Positions 1 to 9,868 of a DNA stretch of 64,000 nucleotides are shown here, piece after piece (position 1 is the stretch's first letter; each line of letters begins with the position of its first letter). The notes under the pieces are model-generated. The model ran no database searches, was not told where the DNA came from, and was given only the letters and a program-made list of their open reading frames with translations. Made by a program: the position numbers and the translations under genes. The stretch is from Microvirga vignae (lineage in GTDB: Bacteria; Pseudomonadota; Alphaproteobacteria; Rhizobiales; Beijerinckiaceae): assembly GCF_001017175.1 (NCBI RefSeq), contig NZ_LCYG01000042.1:149708-213707 (forward strand). The letters are read 5' to 3'.

Positions 1-1293
1 CTCCAGCCGGGACGTTTCAAGGACAAGATCGTGCTGGTGGGCTTGAGCCTCAAAGCGGCGACGTCAGCCGATGCAGGCGCGCCCGATACCTTCCCGACCG
101 CCTATACCCTGACCACGCGCGAGCTCACGGCGGGCGTCGAGGTGCAGGCGACGATCGTCGACAACCTGCGCCACGACCTTTTCGTCATCCCTGTTCCGCG
201 CATTGCCGTGATGGCGTTGCTGATCGCTGCGGCCTTTCTTGCAGCCGCCATGTCCATTCACGGCGTGACCTGGCGCACCGGGTTCGCAGCGGTCTTCGTG
301 ATCGTCTTCTTCATCGCGGGTGCGTGGCTTGTCCTGCGCATCGAGCGCGTGTGGATGCCGCCTGTGCTGCCAGTTGCCGCGGCCCTGGCGGTTTTCGGCA
401 CACGCTTCGGCCTCGATTACGCCCGCGAGCGGCAGCTGCGCCATGCCGTGTCCGAGGCCTTTTCGCGCTATCTCTCGCCTGACCTCGTCGCAAAGCTCGC
501 GCGCGATCCGAGCGCGCTCAAACTCGGCGGCGAGCGGCGCGACCTTTCCATCCTGTTCTGCGACGTGCGCGGCTTCACCTCGCTCTCCGAAAAGCTGAAG
601 GACGAGCCGGAGCGCCTGACCACGCTCATCAACCGCCTGCTCGATCCTCTTTCGGAAGCCGTTCTCGCGGAAGGCGGCACCATCGACAAATACATGGGTG
701 ATTGCATCATGGCGTTCTGGAACGCGCCGTTGCCGAGCCCGGACCATCCGCGGCGCGCCGTGCGTGCGGCCATGCGCATGATGGAAGCGGTCAGTGCGTT
801 GAATGCTACCCTGCGCCAGGAAGAAGGTGACAATGCGCCCACCTTCGCGGTTGGTATAGGCATCAACACGGGTGATTGCGTGGTGGGCAATGTGGGTTCA
901 CGCTGGCGCTACGACTACTCGGTGCTCGGCGATACGGTGAATCTCGCCTCACGTCTGGAAAGCCTGTCGAAGGAATATAGAGTCTCACTGATCCTCGGTC
1001 CCGCCACGGCGCAAGCCGTGCGTGACGATTATGTTTTGATCGAGCTCGACCGCATTGCCGTGCGGGGACGCGCAACGGAGTCGGCCATTTTCACCGTTGT
1101 GGCGCCGGCCTCGCAGCGGCAGGACCCGACGATTGCGGGACTGACGACCGCTCATGCCCGGGCTGTCGAGAGCATTCGCAAAGGACAAAGGAACGAAGCG
1201 CTCGGCCTCGTCGTGCGCTGCCAGTCGCTCGCCCCTTCCCTGGCCGGCTACTACCGCACGCTCATGCACAAGATCGCCGAAATCCCGGAATAG
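1..1293 (+). CDS. CHASE2-domain adenylate cyclase (5' truncated by window edge)
   Basis: Class III nucleotide cyclase, predicted to make cAMP in the cytoplasm from a membrane-anchored sensor. The frame is open from base 1, and the first visible residues (FKDKIVLVGL) are the typical end of a periplasmic CHASE2 sensor domain, so the true start lies upstream of the window. Three hydrophobic segments follow (about bases 180-420), then the catalytic domain from about base 540. Visible catalytic features are the metal-binding DLSILFCDVRGFTSL, IDKYMGD and the SVLGDTVNLASRLE segment. The Lys in IDKYMGD and the Asp in LGDTVN are the purine-specifying pair usual for adenylate rather than guanylate cyclases. 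The stop is TAG at 1291-1293. The ligand of the sensor part cannot be read here. Confidence 0.93.
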   Translation, partial: LQPGRFKDKIVLVGLSLKAATSADAGAPDTFPTAYTLTTRELTAGVEVQATIVDNLRHDLFVIPVPRIAVMALLIAAAFLAAAMSIHGVTWRTGFAAVFVIVFFIAGAWLVLRIERVWMPPVLPVAAALAVFGTRFGLDYARERQLRHAVSEAFSRYLSPDLVAKLARDPSALKLGGERRDLSILFCDVRGFTSLSEKLKDEPERLTTLINRLLDPLSEAVLAEGGTIDKYMGDCIMAFWNAPLPSPDHPRRAVRAAMRMMEAVSALNATLRQEEGDNAPTFAVGIGINTGDCVVGNVGSRWRYDYSVLGDTVNLASRLESLSKEYRVSLILGPATAQAVRDDYVLIELDRIAVRGRATESAIFTVVAPASQRQDPTIAGLTTAHARAVESIRKGQRNEALGLVVRCQSLAPSLAGYYRTLMHKIAEIPE

Positions 1294-1398
1294 GCTCATC
1301 GCTCTTGCGAGCGAATTGCAAGTAAATTGAGAGACTTGCACTTGGGGATGCAGTCACTATAACGGCGGCTTCGCTTGAACCCACTGCCCCGTTTGTCG

Positions 1399-2295
<897 letters not shown>

Positions 2296-2399
2296 GGCCG
2301 CACTTTCGCTGCCGCTCTGGGCAAGCTTCGCCCTTTACCCACTCATCTAACTGTGAATCCGCGCGCCATGGTGATGGCGACAGGGAGATGTGGATAGAG

Positions 2400-3637
2400 A
2401 TGTCTCAAGACACTTTGATCGCGCGCTCGAAATGGGCCGCTGCTTTTACCGGAGTTGCCGGTAATTCTACACCGGCATGGCTGTGGGCATTCTCGCTTTG
2501 GTCGTGCTTTCCATTTATGGTTCTCTGACGATCTCGACCATTCTGATCGATCAGAAAAAGGCCGAACTCAAGAATCTGGTCCAAACTGCTGTCAGTATCG
2601 TTACAGATCTCGAGGCCCGTTCGAAGCGGGGTGAGATATCCGAGGAGGAAGCCAAAAAGCTTGCATCATATGAGCTGCGCATTCTGCGCTATGGCGGATC
2701 GGAATACTTCTTCATCATGGACTATCAGAACGTGATGTTGATGCACCCCTTCAGCAAGTCGCTCGAAGGAAAAGACAATTCGAACCTCAAAAGATGCAAA
2801 CGGCGTCGCGTTCCTCAAGGAGATGGTAACGGTGGGCCGTCCAGGCGGCGGCTTCGTGCCGTATCTCTTTCCCAAGCCCGATCAGACTGAGCCCTTTCCG
2901 AAGCTTTCCTATGCCGTTAACTTCGACAAATGGGGCTGGGTGATCGGCACAGGCGTCTACATTGACGATCTTAATGTGATCGCCGCGTCATGCCGCAACA
3001 TCTTTCTTGCGCTGGTTGCCGCCTCCGCGCTCATCGGCATCGCCTTCGGCCTGGGCCTCGGCATCTCCGAGCCGATTCAGAAGCTCGTGACGAATATGCG
3101 CAGCCTCGCTGGCGGCGATCTGAGCGTCACCATCGAGGGCACCGCACGCCGCGATGAGATCGGCGTGATGGCGAATGCCGTGCAGGTGTTCAAGGACAAC
3201 GCCATCGAAGCGGGTCGCCTGGCGGCCGAGCAGCAGGCGAAAATGCGCCGGGCGCAGATGCTCGACGACCTCACCAATCGTTTCGAGACGAAAGTTTTCT
3301 CTCTCACGCAGGGCCTTTCTACGGCTGCGACGCGGATGGAAGCCACGGCTCAGTCGATGATCTCCGTGGCCGATCAGCCCCCCAGCAATCGATGACCGTC
3401 TCGTCGGCGGCCCAGCAGACCTCGGCCAATGTGCAGACGGTGGCCGCCGCCACCGAGGAGCTGTCGATCTCGATCCGCGAGATCGCCCGCAACGTGCAGG
3501 AAGCCGCCCGCGGCACGGACGCGGTGACCGGCAGCATCGGGGACGTGCAGCAGGGAGCCGGCCAGGAACTGGCCCGCCACTCGAACGAGCTCGGCCGCGA
3601 GGTCGCAACCTTCCTTCAAGGCGTCAAAGCCGCCTGA
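2400..3637 (+). pseudogene. Decayed methyl-accepting chemotaxis protein (Cache sensor)
   Basis: Remnant of a transmembrane chemoreceptor. The reading must jump frame at least three times: near 2463 (MSQDTLIARSKWAAAF... then YTGMAVGILALVV), at the AAAA run 2789-2792 (one extra A; the restored frame reads DANGVAFLKEMVTV), and near 3380-3390 (VADQ then QSMTVSSAAQQTS). The N-terminal part is a single Cache-type domain (SEYFFIMDYQN, GWVIGTGVYIDDL) followed by a TM segment and HAMP. Compared with the intact receptor at 15818-17797, about 140 residues are missing between SISIREIA and RNVQEAARG. These include the hairpin tip (EAARAGE) that contacts CheA and CheW. A further 13 or so residues are missing near the C-terminus. 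The product cannot signal. Sequencing error could explain a single-base shift but not the deletions. Confidence 0.85.
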
Positions 3638-3668
3638 TCCTGATCTGCCCTGCTTCTACAATCCTAAG

Positions 3669-3692
3669 GCCCGGCATTGCCGGGCTTTTTTC
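3669..3692 (+). terminator. Rho-independent terminator
   Basis: GC-rich hairpin with arms GCCCGG and CCGGGC (3669-3685) followed directly by a run of T residues, 31 bases after the end of the chemoreceptor pseudogene. It is probably the original terminator of that gene. Confidence 0.85.
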
Positions 3693-4160
3693 TTTTCCGC
3701 CACGCTGAAACAAGTTCCCGCCGGAAACCTTTTCAACAATGACAGGCCTGTCCCCGCTTCTGGGCAAAAGCCTGTCAGGAGCAGCGGATCGACATGATGG
3801 CGCCGTGCGGGTTCCTGAAAACGGCAGCCGACCGTGGAATAGCTGGCCGAGCACCCGCCCCGGCCTTAAAGGAATGGAGGCTGACATCGCGACATCGCCT
3901 GGGCTGAAAGCACCCTCCATATGCCGGATTGAGCATGGGGAGGAGGCTCCCAGCTCGACAATCTGAAAATCACATGAACCGGTTCAACCGGATGAGCATC
4001 GATGATGCATGACCCTTGTGGTCACGACGGGCCCTCCCTCTCCTGGCAAGGGCCCGTTTGCTTGGGTGCGGGCTTATTGTCAGGAAAGCATCCATGCCGA
4101 CGGGGCTTTTCCGCTCCGTTCATCGGCCTAGCTTTCCTTCTATGTCATGGAGGTATCGGG
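3693..4160. other. Noncoding stretch with one hairpin
   Basis: No reading frame here looks like a protein: the open frames lack family features and convincing ribosome sites. The one clear structure is an 8-bp inverted repeat, ACGGGCCC at 4027-4034 against GGGCCCGT at 4050-4057, followed by a mixed T/G tail. It could be a weak terminator or leader structure. The last part must hold the promoter of the small secreted protein that starts at 4161. Confidence 0.5.
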
Positions 4161-4457
4161 ATGAGAGTTCTGGCGGCGGCAATGCTCGTGATGACGGCAA
4201 TCCCCAGTGCCTGGGCTGCCGATCTCTCACTGCCCGCCCCTCCTGCTGTTGAAGAGGTGGACGAGCTAATTGTCGTGCGCCCCGTACGGCGGGTGACCAC
4301 GACGCGATATGCCTGCGTGAGGTGCTCCCGTCTGCCGCTCGGCGGCTTGAGGAAGCCGTATGTAGCCCATGTGCCGCTCGGCGGCCTGCGCAAGGCCTGC
4401 CCGCCGGCTGTCGTGGAGACGATTCGCGAGCCGGTGGTGCTGCGGGTGAAAGGCTGA
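4161..4457 (+). CDS. Small secreted protein of unknown function
   Basis: 98 residues, not recognised. GGAGG at 4149-4153 lies well placed before ATG 4161, which is why I prefer this start to the longer open frame. The protein opens with a clear Sec signal peptide (hydrophobic LAAAMLVMTAIPSAWA, cleavage after AWA), so the mature product is periplasmic or exported. The mature part is short and Pro/Val-rich with two cysteines close together (YACVRCSRL). A PLGGLRK block occurs twice, about 16 residues apart, also at DNA level, which suggests an internal duplication. A terminator follows directly. No function is inferred. Confidence 0.6.
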   Translation: MRVLAAAMLVMTAIPSAWAADLSLPAPPAVEEVDELIVVRPVRRVTTTRYACVRCSRLPLGGLRKPYVAHVPLGGLRKACPPAVVETIREPVVLRVKG

Positions 4458-4462
4458 AAAGC

Positions 4463-4491
4463 AAAAAGCCGCCCGAGAGAGCGGCCTTTTT
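4463..4491. terminator. Bidirectional Rho-independent terminator
   Basis: Hairpin with arms AAAAAGCCGC (4463-4472) and GCGGCCTTTTT (4481-4491), T-rich on either strand. It lies between the small secreted gene (plus) and tRNA-Gly (minus) and can end transcription from both sides. Confidence 0.85.
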
Positions 4492-4496
4492 GGAAT

Positions 4497-4571
4497 TGGA
4501 GCGGGCGAAGGGATTCGAACCCTCGACCCCAACCTTGGCAAGGTTGTGCTCTACCCCTGAGCTACACCCGC
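4497..4571 (-). tRNA. tRNA-Gly (anticodon GCC)
   Basis: Read on the minus strand this is a 75-base cloverleaf: acceptor arm GCGGGTG pairing with CGCCCGC, D arm GTAGCTCAG, anticodon loop with GCC, T arm GGTTCGAATCC and an encoded CCA end (4497-4499). It is the last of three tRNA genes on this strand and is followed by the terminator at 4463-4491. Confidence 0.96.
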
Positions 4572-4591
4572 ACGCTCCGTCTCGTTCAGAT

Positions 4592-4667
<76 letters not shown>

Positions 4668-4791
4668 TAATCTGAACAGGCCGATCTTTCGATCGACCCT
4701 CTGTCTCTTCACCGTGGTCACCACACGATCTGCCGAGCCCTTACAGACTTACCGGACCCACCGTCAACCCTTGTTTTCTAAGGGAGAAGAA

Positions 4792-4867
4792 TGGTGCCGC
4801 AAGAGGGATTCGAACCCCCGACCCCCTCATTACGAATGAGGTGCTCTACCAGCTGAGCTATTGCGGC
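4792..4867 (-). tRNA. tRNA-Thr (anticodon CGT)
   Basis: Minus-strand 76-base cloverleaf: acceptor GCCGCAA against TTGCGGC, anticodon stem CCTCA/TGAGG with loop TTCGTAA (anticodon CGT, reads ACG), T arm GGTTCGAATCC and encoded CCA. It is the first of the three tRNA genes, 82 bases downstream of the HemY-type gene on the same strand. Confidence 0.96.
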
Positions 4868-4949
4868 GTACCGATCATGCGATCGAAGAGGGCGTCGTCA
4901 TACCCTCTCGCCTGCCGCTTGGCAAGGGTAGGGCCAAGCGGAATTTCGC

Positions 4950-6536
4950 CTACCAGATGGAAAAAACGCTGCGGCGAGCCGACGCTGGCTCCTCGAGCTT
5001 AGGCACATCCGGGGGAGTGACCGGAAAGACCACAGGTCCCGGCTTCGGATGCGGCGTTTCCTCTTCCTTCGAGGGCTCGGGCCAAGCGGCTTCCACCGTG
5101 CTGACGGGTTCTACCGGAGCAGGGACAGGCTCCGGTGCGGAGGCGGCGGCCATTGCAGGCTGCGGCTCCTCGGCAGCCGCCACGGGCAGCGCCCTGGGCT
5201 CGTCGTCGATATCCGCCGTCACGTCGTCGTGCATGGTGATTTCCGGCGCGATCAGCACATCCGGTGGGGCCTGCCAGACGAAGGCGTCGAGACGACCGGT
5301 GACGGGAGAGATCGGCGCCCAATGATCCGAGACGACACCATCCGCTATCCAGGCCGGATCGCGCGGAGCACGGGTGGCGCGGGCAAGCCATTCTCGACCC
5401 TTGCCTGTAGAGCCATGCTCCGCCTGTTCGAGATCGGACATGAGAAGGCACACGCGCATTGTGGGCCGATCCGCCAGAAGCGGCTCCAGCGCATCGCGCG
5501 CGCGGTCGAACTCGCGCGATTCCAAGGCCGAGCGAGCAATCGCGAGCCTGCCTTCCGGTGCGCCGTTCGAGAGCTTGAACAAGGTTTCGGCGCGCTTCAA
5601 GCGATCGAGGCCCGAATCGCCGGGACGCAGGTTGAGATAGACCTCGGCCAGATCCGGATGCGGCTGGCTGCGCCAGGCGGCTTCCACGATCTTGGCAGCC
5701 CGACGCAGATCGCCCCGGCGGGACAGGAGTTTTCCGGCGAGAGCGGCGGCGGGCACGAGATCGGGAGCGAGCTTCACCGCATCCTGGGCGCTGCGCAATG
5801 CGCCCTCGGGGTCGTGCTCGGCCCGGTCGAGGGCATCGGCGGTCGAAAGCACCGCGCGATGGCGCTTGGCGGTGGCCTTGTCGAGAAGGCCGAGCGAGGT
5901 GCGACGCTCGATGGCTTCCAGTGCTCCGCGCCAATCGCGCTCGGCGCAGCGCGCCTCCAGCACCGCATCGCTCGCCCAGGCGGCAGCGGGAGCGATGCGG
6001 ACGGCCTCGGAGGCAAATTCGCGGGCAGCCAGAGCATCACCCCGGCGGCGGGCTTCAACGAAGAGACCGCGCAGGCCCAGCACCCGGGTCTCGTCCTCGT
6101 CCATCATCTGCTTGAAGGCGGCTTCTGCGGCCTCCCGATGCCCGGAGACCTGGGCGGCCTGGGCTTTCAGAAGAAGCGTCAGGGGCTCGTGGCCCAGAAG
6201 GCGCTCGGCCTCGTTGGCATAGCGGCGGGCGGCGATCGTATCGCCCGCGCCCACGGCCACCATGCCGCGCGAGACGGCCTGATAGCCACGGGAGCGGCGG
6301 CGCGCCCGCGAGGCGAAGGTGAGGCGCGACGGCAGGCGCAGGATCGTGCTCACCGCCGACCAGAGAAGAGCGAGCGCCAGTGCAAGGCCGACAAGAGCGA
6401 CCGCCGCCACCGCAACGGAGGTCTGCACCTCATAGCCGCCGAAGGTGACCAGGACCGTGCCTGGCCGGTCGGCGAGCCAAACCGCCCCGAAGGCTGCGAC
6501 GCAGAGAAGACCAATGAAAACGAGAGCGCGCCACAT
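4950..6536 (-). CDS. hemY: HemY-type inner-membrane TPR protein
   Basis: 528 residues. The N-terminus has two hydrophobic segments (about residues 5-21 and 42-62) with the HemY_N pattern VWLADRPGTVLVTFGGYEVQ between them, then long Ala/Arg-rich helical repeats of TPR type, for example AEAAFKQMMDEDETRVLGLRG. The Pro/Glu-rich tail is probably disordered. This is the E. coli-type HemY family, which sits with hemC and hemD. It is not the Bacillus protoporphyrinogen oxidase of the same name, and its biochemical role is not firmly known. It begins 15 bases after the mitofilin-like gene, so the two are probably cotranscribed. Confidence 0.9.
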   Translation of the reverse strand: MWRALVFIGLLCVAAFGAVWLADRPGTVLVTFGGYEVQTSVAVAAVALVGLALALALLWSAVSTILRLPSRLTFASRARRRSRGYQAVSRGMVAVGAGDTIAARRYANEAERLLGHEPLTLLLKAQAAQVSGHREAAEAAFKQMMDEDETRVLGLRGLFVEARRRGDALAAREFASEAVRIAPAAAWASDAVLEARCAERDWRGALEAIERRTSLGLLDKATAKRHRAVLSTADALDRAEHDPEGALRSAQDAVKLAPDLVPAAALAGKLLSRRGDLRRAAKIVEAAWRSQPHPDLAEVYLNLRPGDSGLDRLKRAETLFKLSNGAPEGRLAIARSALESREFDRARDALEPLLADRPTMRVCLLMSDLEQAEHGSTGKGREWLARATRAPRDPAWIADGVVSDHWAPISPVTGRLDAFVWQAPPDVLIAPEITMHDDVTADIDDEPRALPVAAAEEPQPAMAAASAPEPVPAPVEPVSTVEAAWPEPSKEEETPHPKPGPVVFPVTPPDVPKLEEPASARRSVFSIW

Positions 6537-6551
6537 TCTGGGCTGTTCCTT

Positions 6552-7934
6552 TTATTGCGTCGAACGGTTGAGGGTGGCGAGAGACTCTTCGGAGATCTCG
6601 CGGGAGGCCTGCTGCGCTCCGGCCAAAGCCGTCATCTGCCGTCCCCATTCTTCCGATATCCGCCGCGCCGGCTCAGGCAAGGACGCCCAGGCGGCCGCCG
6701 CTCCGCCCATGTCGCCCTCGGCCAGCGCCTGTCGGATGCGAGCGAGCGTCGCGGGAACACCCGTCGCGCCCGGTTCGTTCACGGGCCGCACGGTGACCAC
6801 CTTGTCCATCATGCGAAGCAGCCGGTCGGACCATTCGCCGGAGGCGGCACGCTGGTCCCGCAGGATCTGCGCTTCCAGCGGCTCGAAGCTGTCGAGCATC
6901 GCGGCGGCTGTCGGCGCTCCCTTGTCGGCGAAAGACTCCAGAGCCTTCAGCTTCTCGGGGTCGGTTCCGGTCTTTTTCAGCCCCTCCAGCACATCCGCAA
7001 AGGGCATGCCACTGCGCAGCGCATTGTCGAGGCGCTCGGCGAGCACCACACGGGTGCCGGTCTGGCCCGCCGCCTCCGCGCTCTTGCTGCTCTGAGCCAC
7101 CTGTTGCGAGAGAGCCGCCAAGCGCTGATCGTGCTCAGCCAGACGGCGATCCAGGCCCTGAACCGCATTCGAAGCATTGGCCGCGTTCTGCGCGTTCGTC
7201 CGCACCTCGTTTCCGAGAGCCGAGAGGCGCTGCGAAAGATCATTGAGCGCCGCCTCGTTCTGCGGTGCAGGCGGCTCGGGCAGCGGCCTGTTGAACGCCT
7301 CCTCCGCCCGGGCAGCAGCGCGGTCCGCTGCTCCTTGAATTTCCTGAAGCCGCTGGTCGAGCGGGCCGCGCGCCGATTCGAGCGCTTGGAGCCGCCCTTC
7401 AACGGCCGATAAGTCCACGCTCTGCGGCCGTGACTGGCCCAGCGCATTCACCCGCTGCTCCAACTGGGCAAGGCGCTGATCTTCTTGCGCCGATGTCGGT
7501 CGCTGCCAGACCTGCAGACCGTAGACGAGACCGGCGCCGACCAAGCCGCCGAGAAGGCTGGAGCCAATAAGAGCAGCCGTCGAGGTCCGGCGCTCGGGAG
7601 CGGAGGGCGGACCGGGAGGCACAACGCCTGGCTCTTGGCTCGGCTCTTGGCTCGGCTCTTCGCTCTGCGGCGGCAACTCCTCGGCTGACGCACTTGGTTC
7701 GATGGAATCGGCGTTTGTGCCGGAATCGAGCGTCGCTTCCGGCGAGCCGACCGTGTCTTCTGCCCGTACATCAGGCTCCGGCAGAACCGTCTCCTCTGGC
7801 TTCACGTCATCCCAGGCTTTGTCCTGCTGCGCGCCATCATCGATGACGGTCGCCTTCAGGTCGATGGTTGCCGGCTCGCGGGCAGATTTCTTGCGGGCCT
7901 TCTTGGGAGCTTTGGGATCGGATGAATCGGTCAC
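6552..7934 (-). CDS. Mitofilin/Mic60-like inner-membrane protein (COG4223 type)
   Basis: 460 residues. A basic N-terminus (KAPKKARKKSARE) precedes an acidic low-complexity cytoplasmic region, one TM helix at about residues 139-162 (AALIGSSLLGGLVGAGLVYGL) and a long periplasmic coiled coil (repeated AQLEQRVNALG, DLSQRLSALGNEV, LAALSQQV). A compact C-terminal helical domain (about 290-455) follows, resembling the mitofilin signature. Alphaproteobacterial members of this family are regarded as ancestors of Mic60, which shapes crista junctions, and are typically found beside heme genes, as here. Membrane-bending function in this organism is inference. It lies between hemD and hemY on the same strand. 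Confidence 0.82.
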   Translation of the reverse strand: MTDSSDPKAPKKARKKSAREPATIDLKATVIDDGAQQDKAWDDVKPEETVLPEPDVRAEDTVGSPEATLDSGTNADSIEPSASAEELPPQSEEPSQEPSQEPGVVPPGPPSAPERRTSTAALIGSSLLGGLVGAGLVYGLQVWQRPTSAQEDQRLAQLEQRVNALGQSRPQSVDLSAVEGRLQALESARGPLDQRLQEIQGAADRAAARAEEAFNRPLPEPPAPQNEAALNDLSQRLSALGNEVRTNAQNAANASNAVQGLDRRLAEHDQRLAALSQQVAQSSKSAEAAGQTGTRVVLAERLDNALRSGMPFADVLEGLKKTGTDPEKLKALESFADKGAPTAAAMLDSFEPLEAQILRDQRAASGEWSDRLLRMMDKVVTVRPVNEPGATGVPATLARIRQALAEGDMGGAAAAWASLPEPARRISEEWGRQMTALAGAQQASREISEESLATLNRSTQ

Positions 7935-8120
7935 AGGTCACTCATGGTGGAGCAATTGGGGCAGATCAGAATGGAATGCAATTGAGGCAAGCTTGAGCGC
8001 AGCGTTTCGGTTCCCCGATGAGGCTGGAGCCTTAAAGGAGGAATTGGATTCATCGGACTACGATCCTTTCCTTCGGCAAAGATCCCTCATCGAACATCCT
8101 AAACGAAGCCGTAGCGCAGG

Positions 8121-8819
8121 TCACGAAAGGCTCATCACCAACCTGAGAAGCGCATCTTCACTAGGCTGATCGGCGACGCGAGTGGCTGCGCCTGCCGCTC
8201 TTAGAGGGGCTGCCACATCCGCCGACAGGCAAAGATGCGGGCACTCACGGATTGCGGTGTGGAGACCCGCCCTCTCGGCCAGCCTAACGAAAAGATCCGC
8301 GCTCCTTCGAGAATAATGGAGCACAGCCCCGATTTCGCCAGTCTGAAAGGCCTCCTCGGCCTGATCAGGCAAGCTCTCGATGGCTTGCGCTTCATAGGCC
8401 TCCCAGGTCAGCACCTTAAAGCCCGCTGTGCGAAGGGAGGAAGCCGGCTCCTCCTTGTGATGCCGCCCAGTGACATGAAGAAGCGTACGAGGCGACTGAA
8501 GCGTCTCCCGAATCAGCCTGGACAATGAAGTCGCATCGCCCTCCGCTGCTATGACCGAGGCGAAGCCCTCGGCCCGCAGCACCTCCGCCGTGCGTTCGCC
8601 GACGGCGAAGACGGGAACGCTCTTGTCGGCAGAGGAGGACAGAGCTTCCACCGCATGGGCGCTGGTGACGATGACCGCATCATACAGGCCGACAGAGGCA
8701 GGATCGCCCGTCGGCAAAATCCGGAGCACGGGTGCGATCAGCGCCTCGTGCCCGAGGGCCGCGAGCTTCTGCGCCGTGCGCTCGGCATCGTCCTTCGCGC
8801 GTGTGACGAGAACCCGCAT
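8121..8819 (-). CDS. hemD: Uroporphyrinogen-III synthase
   Basis: Closes and inverts ring D of hydroxymethylbilane to give uroporphyrinogen III in the cytoplasm. 232 residues, normal length. The start MRVLVTRAKDDAERTAQKLA is the usual HemD opening, and the two-domain pattern is visible (IVTSAHAVEAL in the first half, LLHVTGRHH and VLHYSRRSADLF in the second). ATG 8819 overlaps the hemC stop by one base (TGATG), which fixes the start and indicates translational coupling. The family is poorly conserved, so assignment rests on position plus these patches. A gap of 186 bases separates it from the mitofilin-like gene. Confidence 0.92.
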   Translation of the reverse strand: MRVLVTRAKDDAERTAQKLAALGHEALIAPVLRILPTGDPASVGLYDAVIVTSAHAVEALSSSADKSVPVFAVGERTAEVLRAEGFASVIAAEGDATSLSRLIRETLQSPRTLLHVTGRHHKEEPASSLRTAGFKVLTWEAYEAQAIESLPDQAEEAFQTGEIGAVLHYSRRSADLFVRLAERAGLHTAIRECPHLCLSADVAAPLRAAGAATRVADQPSEDALLRLVMSLS

Positions 8820-9745
8820 CAGGTCCCTAGGAATCCGGCCGGCATGCGGGTCCGCAGCTCGGTTCCGGCTTCCCGGCCGAGCGTGACCGCATCCTCCGGC
8901 GAGCCGCGCCGAACAGCTTCCAGGCATTCCGAGCCGTCCGGGCGCAGCACGAGGCCGCGGATTTCGAGCTCGTCGCCCACCATACGGGCATGGCCTGCAA
9001 TCGGGGTGCGGCAGGAGCCATCAAGAATGGTCAGGAAAGCGCGCTCGGCAGCGAGCGCATGGCCGGTAGCCGCGTCGAGAATCGGCTGCACGGCCCTACG
9101 CACCTGCTCGTCCTCGGCGCGGATGGCGATGGCAATCGCCCCCTGCCCCACGGCGGGTAGGAAATCATCCGTTTCGAGCGTGGTGGTCACGTGATCGGTG
9201 AGGCCGAGACGACGCAGGCCCGCCATGGCAAGGAGCGTGGCATCTACCTCGCCGCGCTCCAGCTTGGCGAGGCGTGTCTGCACATTGCCGCGCAACAGCG
9301 TGACATTCAGATCCGGGCGCAGGCGGCGGATCTGCGCCTGACGGCGCAAGGATGCGGAGCCCACGACGGCACCGGGCGGCAGATCGGCCAAGCTCTTGTA
9401 ACGATGGCTGATGAAGGCGTCGCGCACGTCCTCACGCGGCAGGAAGCCCGCGATCACGATGCCCTCCGGCAGGGTCGTCGGCAGATCTTTTGCGGAGTGA
9501 ACGGCGAGATCGATGGAGCCTTCAAGCAACGCGATATCGAGTTCCTTCGTGAAGAGCCCCTTGCCGCCGGCTTCCGAGAGGGGCCGATCCTGAATCGCAT
9601 CACCCGTGGTCTTGATGATCGACAGGGGCAGATGCTCCACAGTCCAGCCGTGGGAGGCGACCAGCCTGTCTTGCGTCTCGTGGGCCTGCGCCAGCGCCAG
9701 GGGGCTGCCGCGCGTGCCGATGACCAGGGTCGGTGAAGAGGTCAT
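8819..9745 (-). CDS. hemC: Hydroxymethylbilane synthase (porphobilinogen deaminase)
   Basis: Polymerises four porphobilinogens into hydroxymethylbilane. 308 residues. Diagnostic motifs: IGTRGSPLALAQ (residues 9-20), FTKELD, AVHSAKDLP with the catalytic Asp, VGSASLRRQAQ, LRGNVQTRLAKL, and LDGSCRTPIAGH, where Cys245 binds the dipyrromethane cofactor. All key residues are present. It is divergent from tsaD with 123 bases between the two start codons, so that gap holds both promoters. It is the first gene of the hemC-hemD-mitofilin-like-hemY row. Confidence 0.98.
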   Translation of the reverse strand: MTSSPTLVIGTRGSPLALAQAHETQDRLVASHGWTVEHLPLSIIKTTGDAIQDRPLSEAGGKGLFTKELDIALLEGSIDLAVHSAKDLPTTLPEGIVIAGFLPREDVRDAFISHRYKSLADLPPGAVVGSASLRRQAQIRRLRPDLNVTLLRGNVQTRLAKLERGEVDATLLAMAGLRRLGLTDHVTTTLETDDFLPAVGQGAIAIAIRAEDEQVRRAVQPILDAATGHALAAERAFLTILDGSCRTPIAGHARMVGDELEIRGLVLRPDGSECLEAVRRGSPEDAVTLGREAGTELRTRMPAGFLGT

Positions 9746-9868
9746 TCCCGCTGCGTACTCCTGCTAAACAACATCCGCGTTTGATCTTGTGCGGCGGGGC
9801 GGACTATAGGGGGAGGACAGCCGGGCCGAAAGCCCGAAAGATCACGTAGCAACGGTAGCCTCCAGACC

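Noticed and set aside
5049..7412. 787-codon open frame antisense to the hemY and mitofilin-like genes
   Set aside because: A by-product of strong GC bias at third positions of the real genes. The translation is Arg/Gly/His-rich low-complexity protein with no domain, and it crosses a gene boundary.
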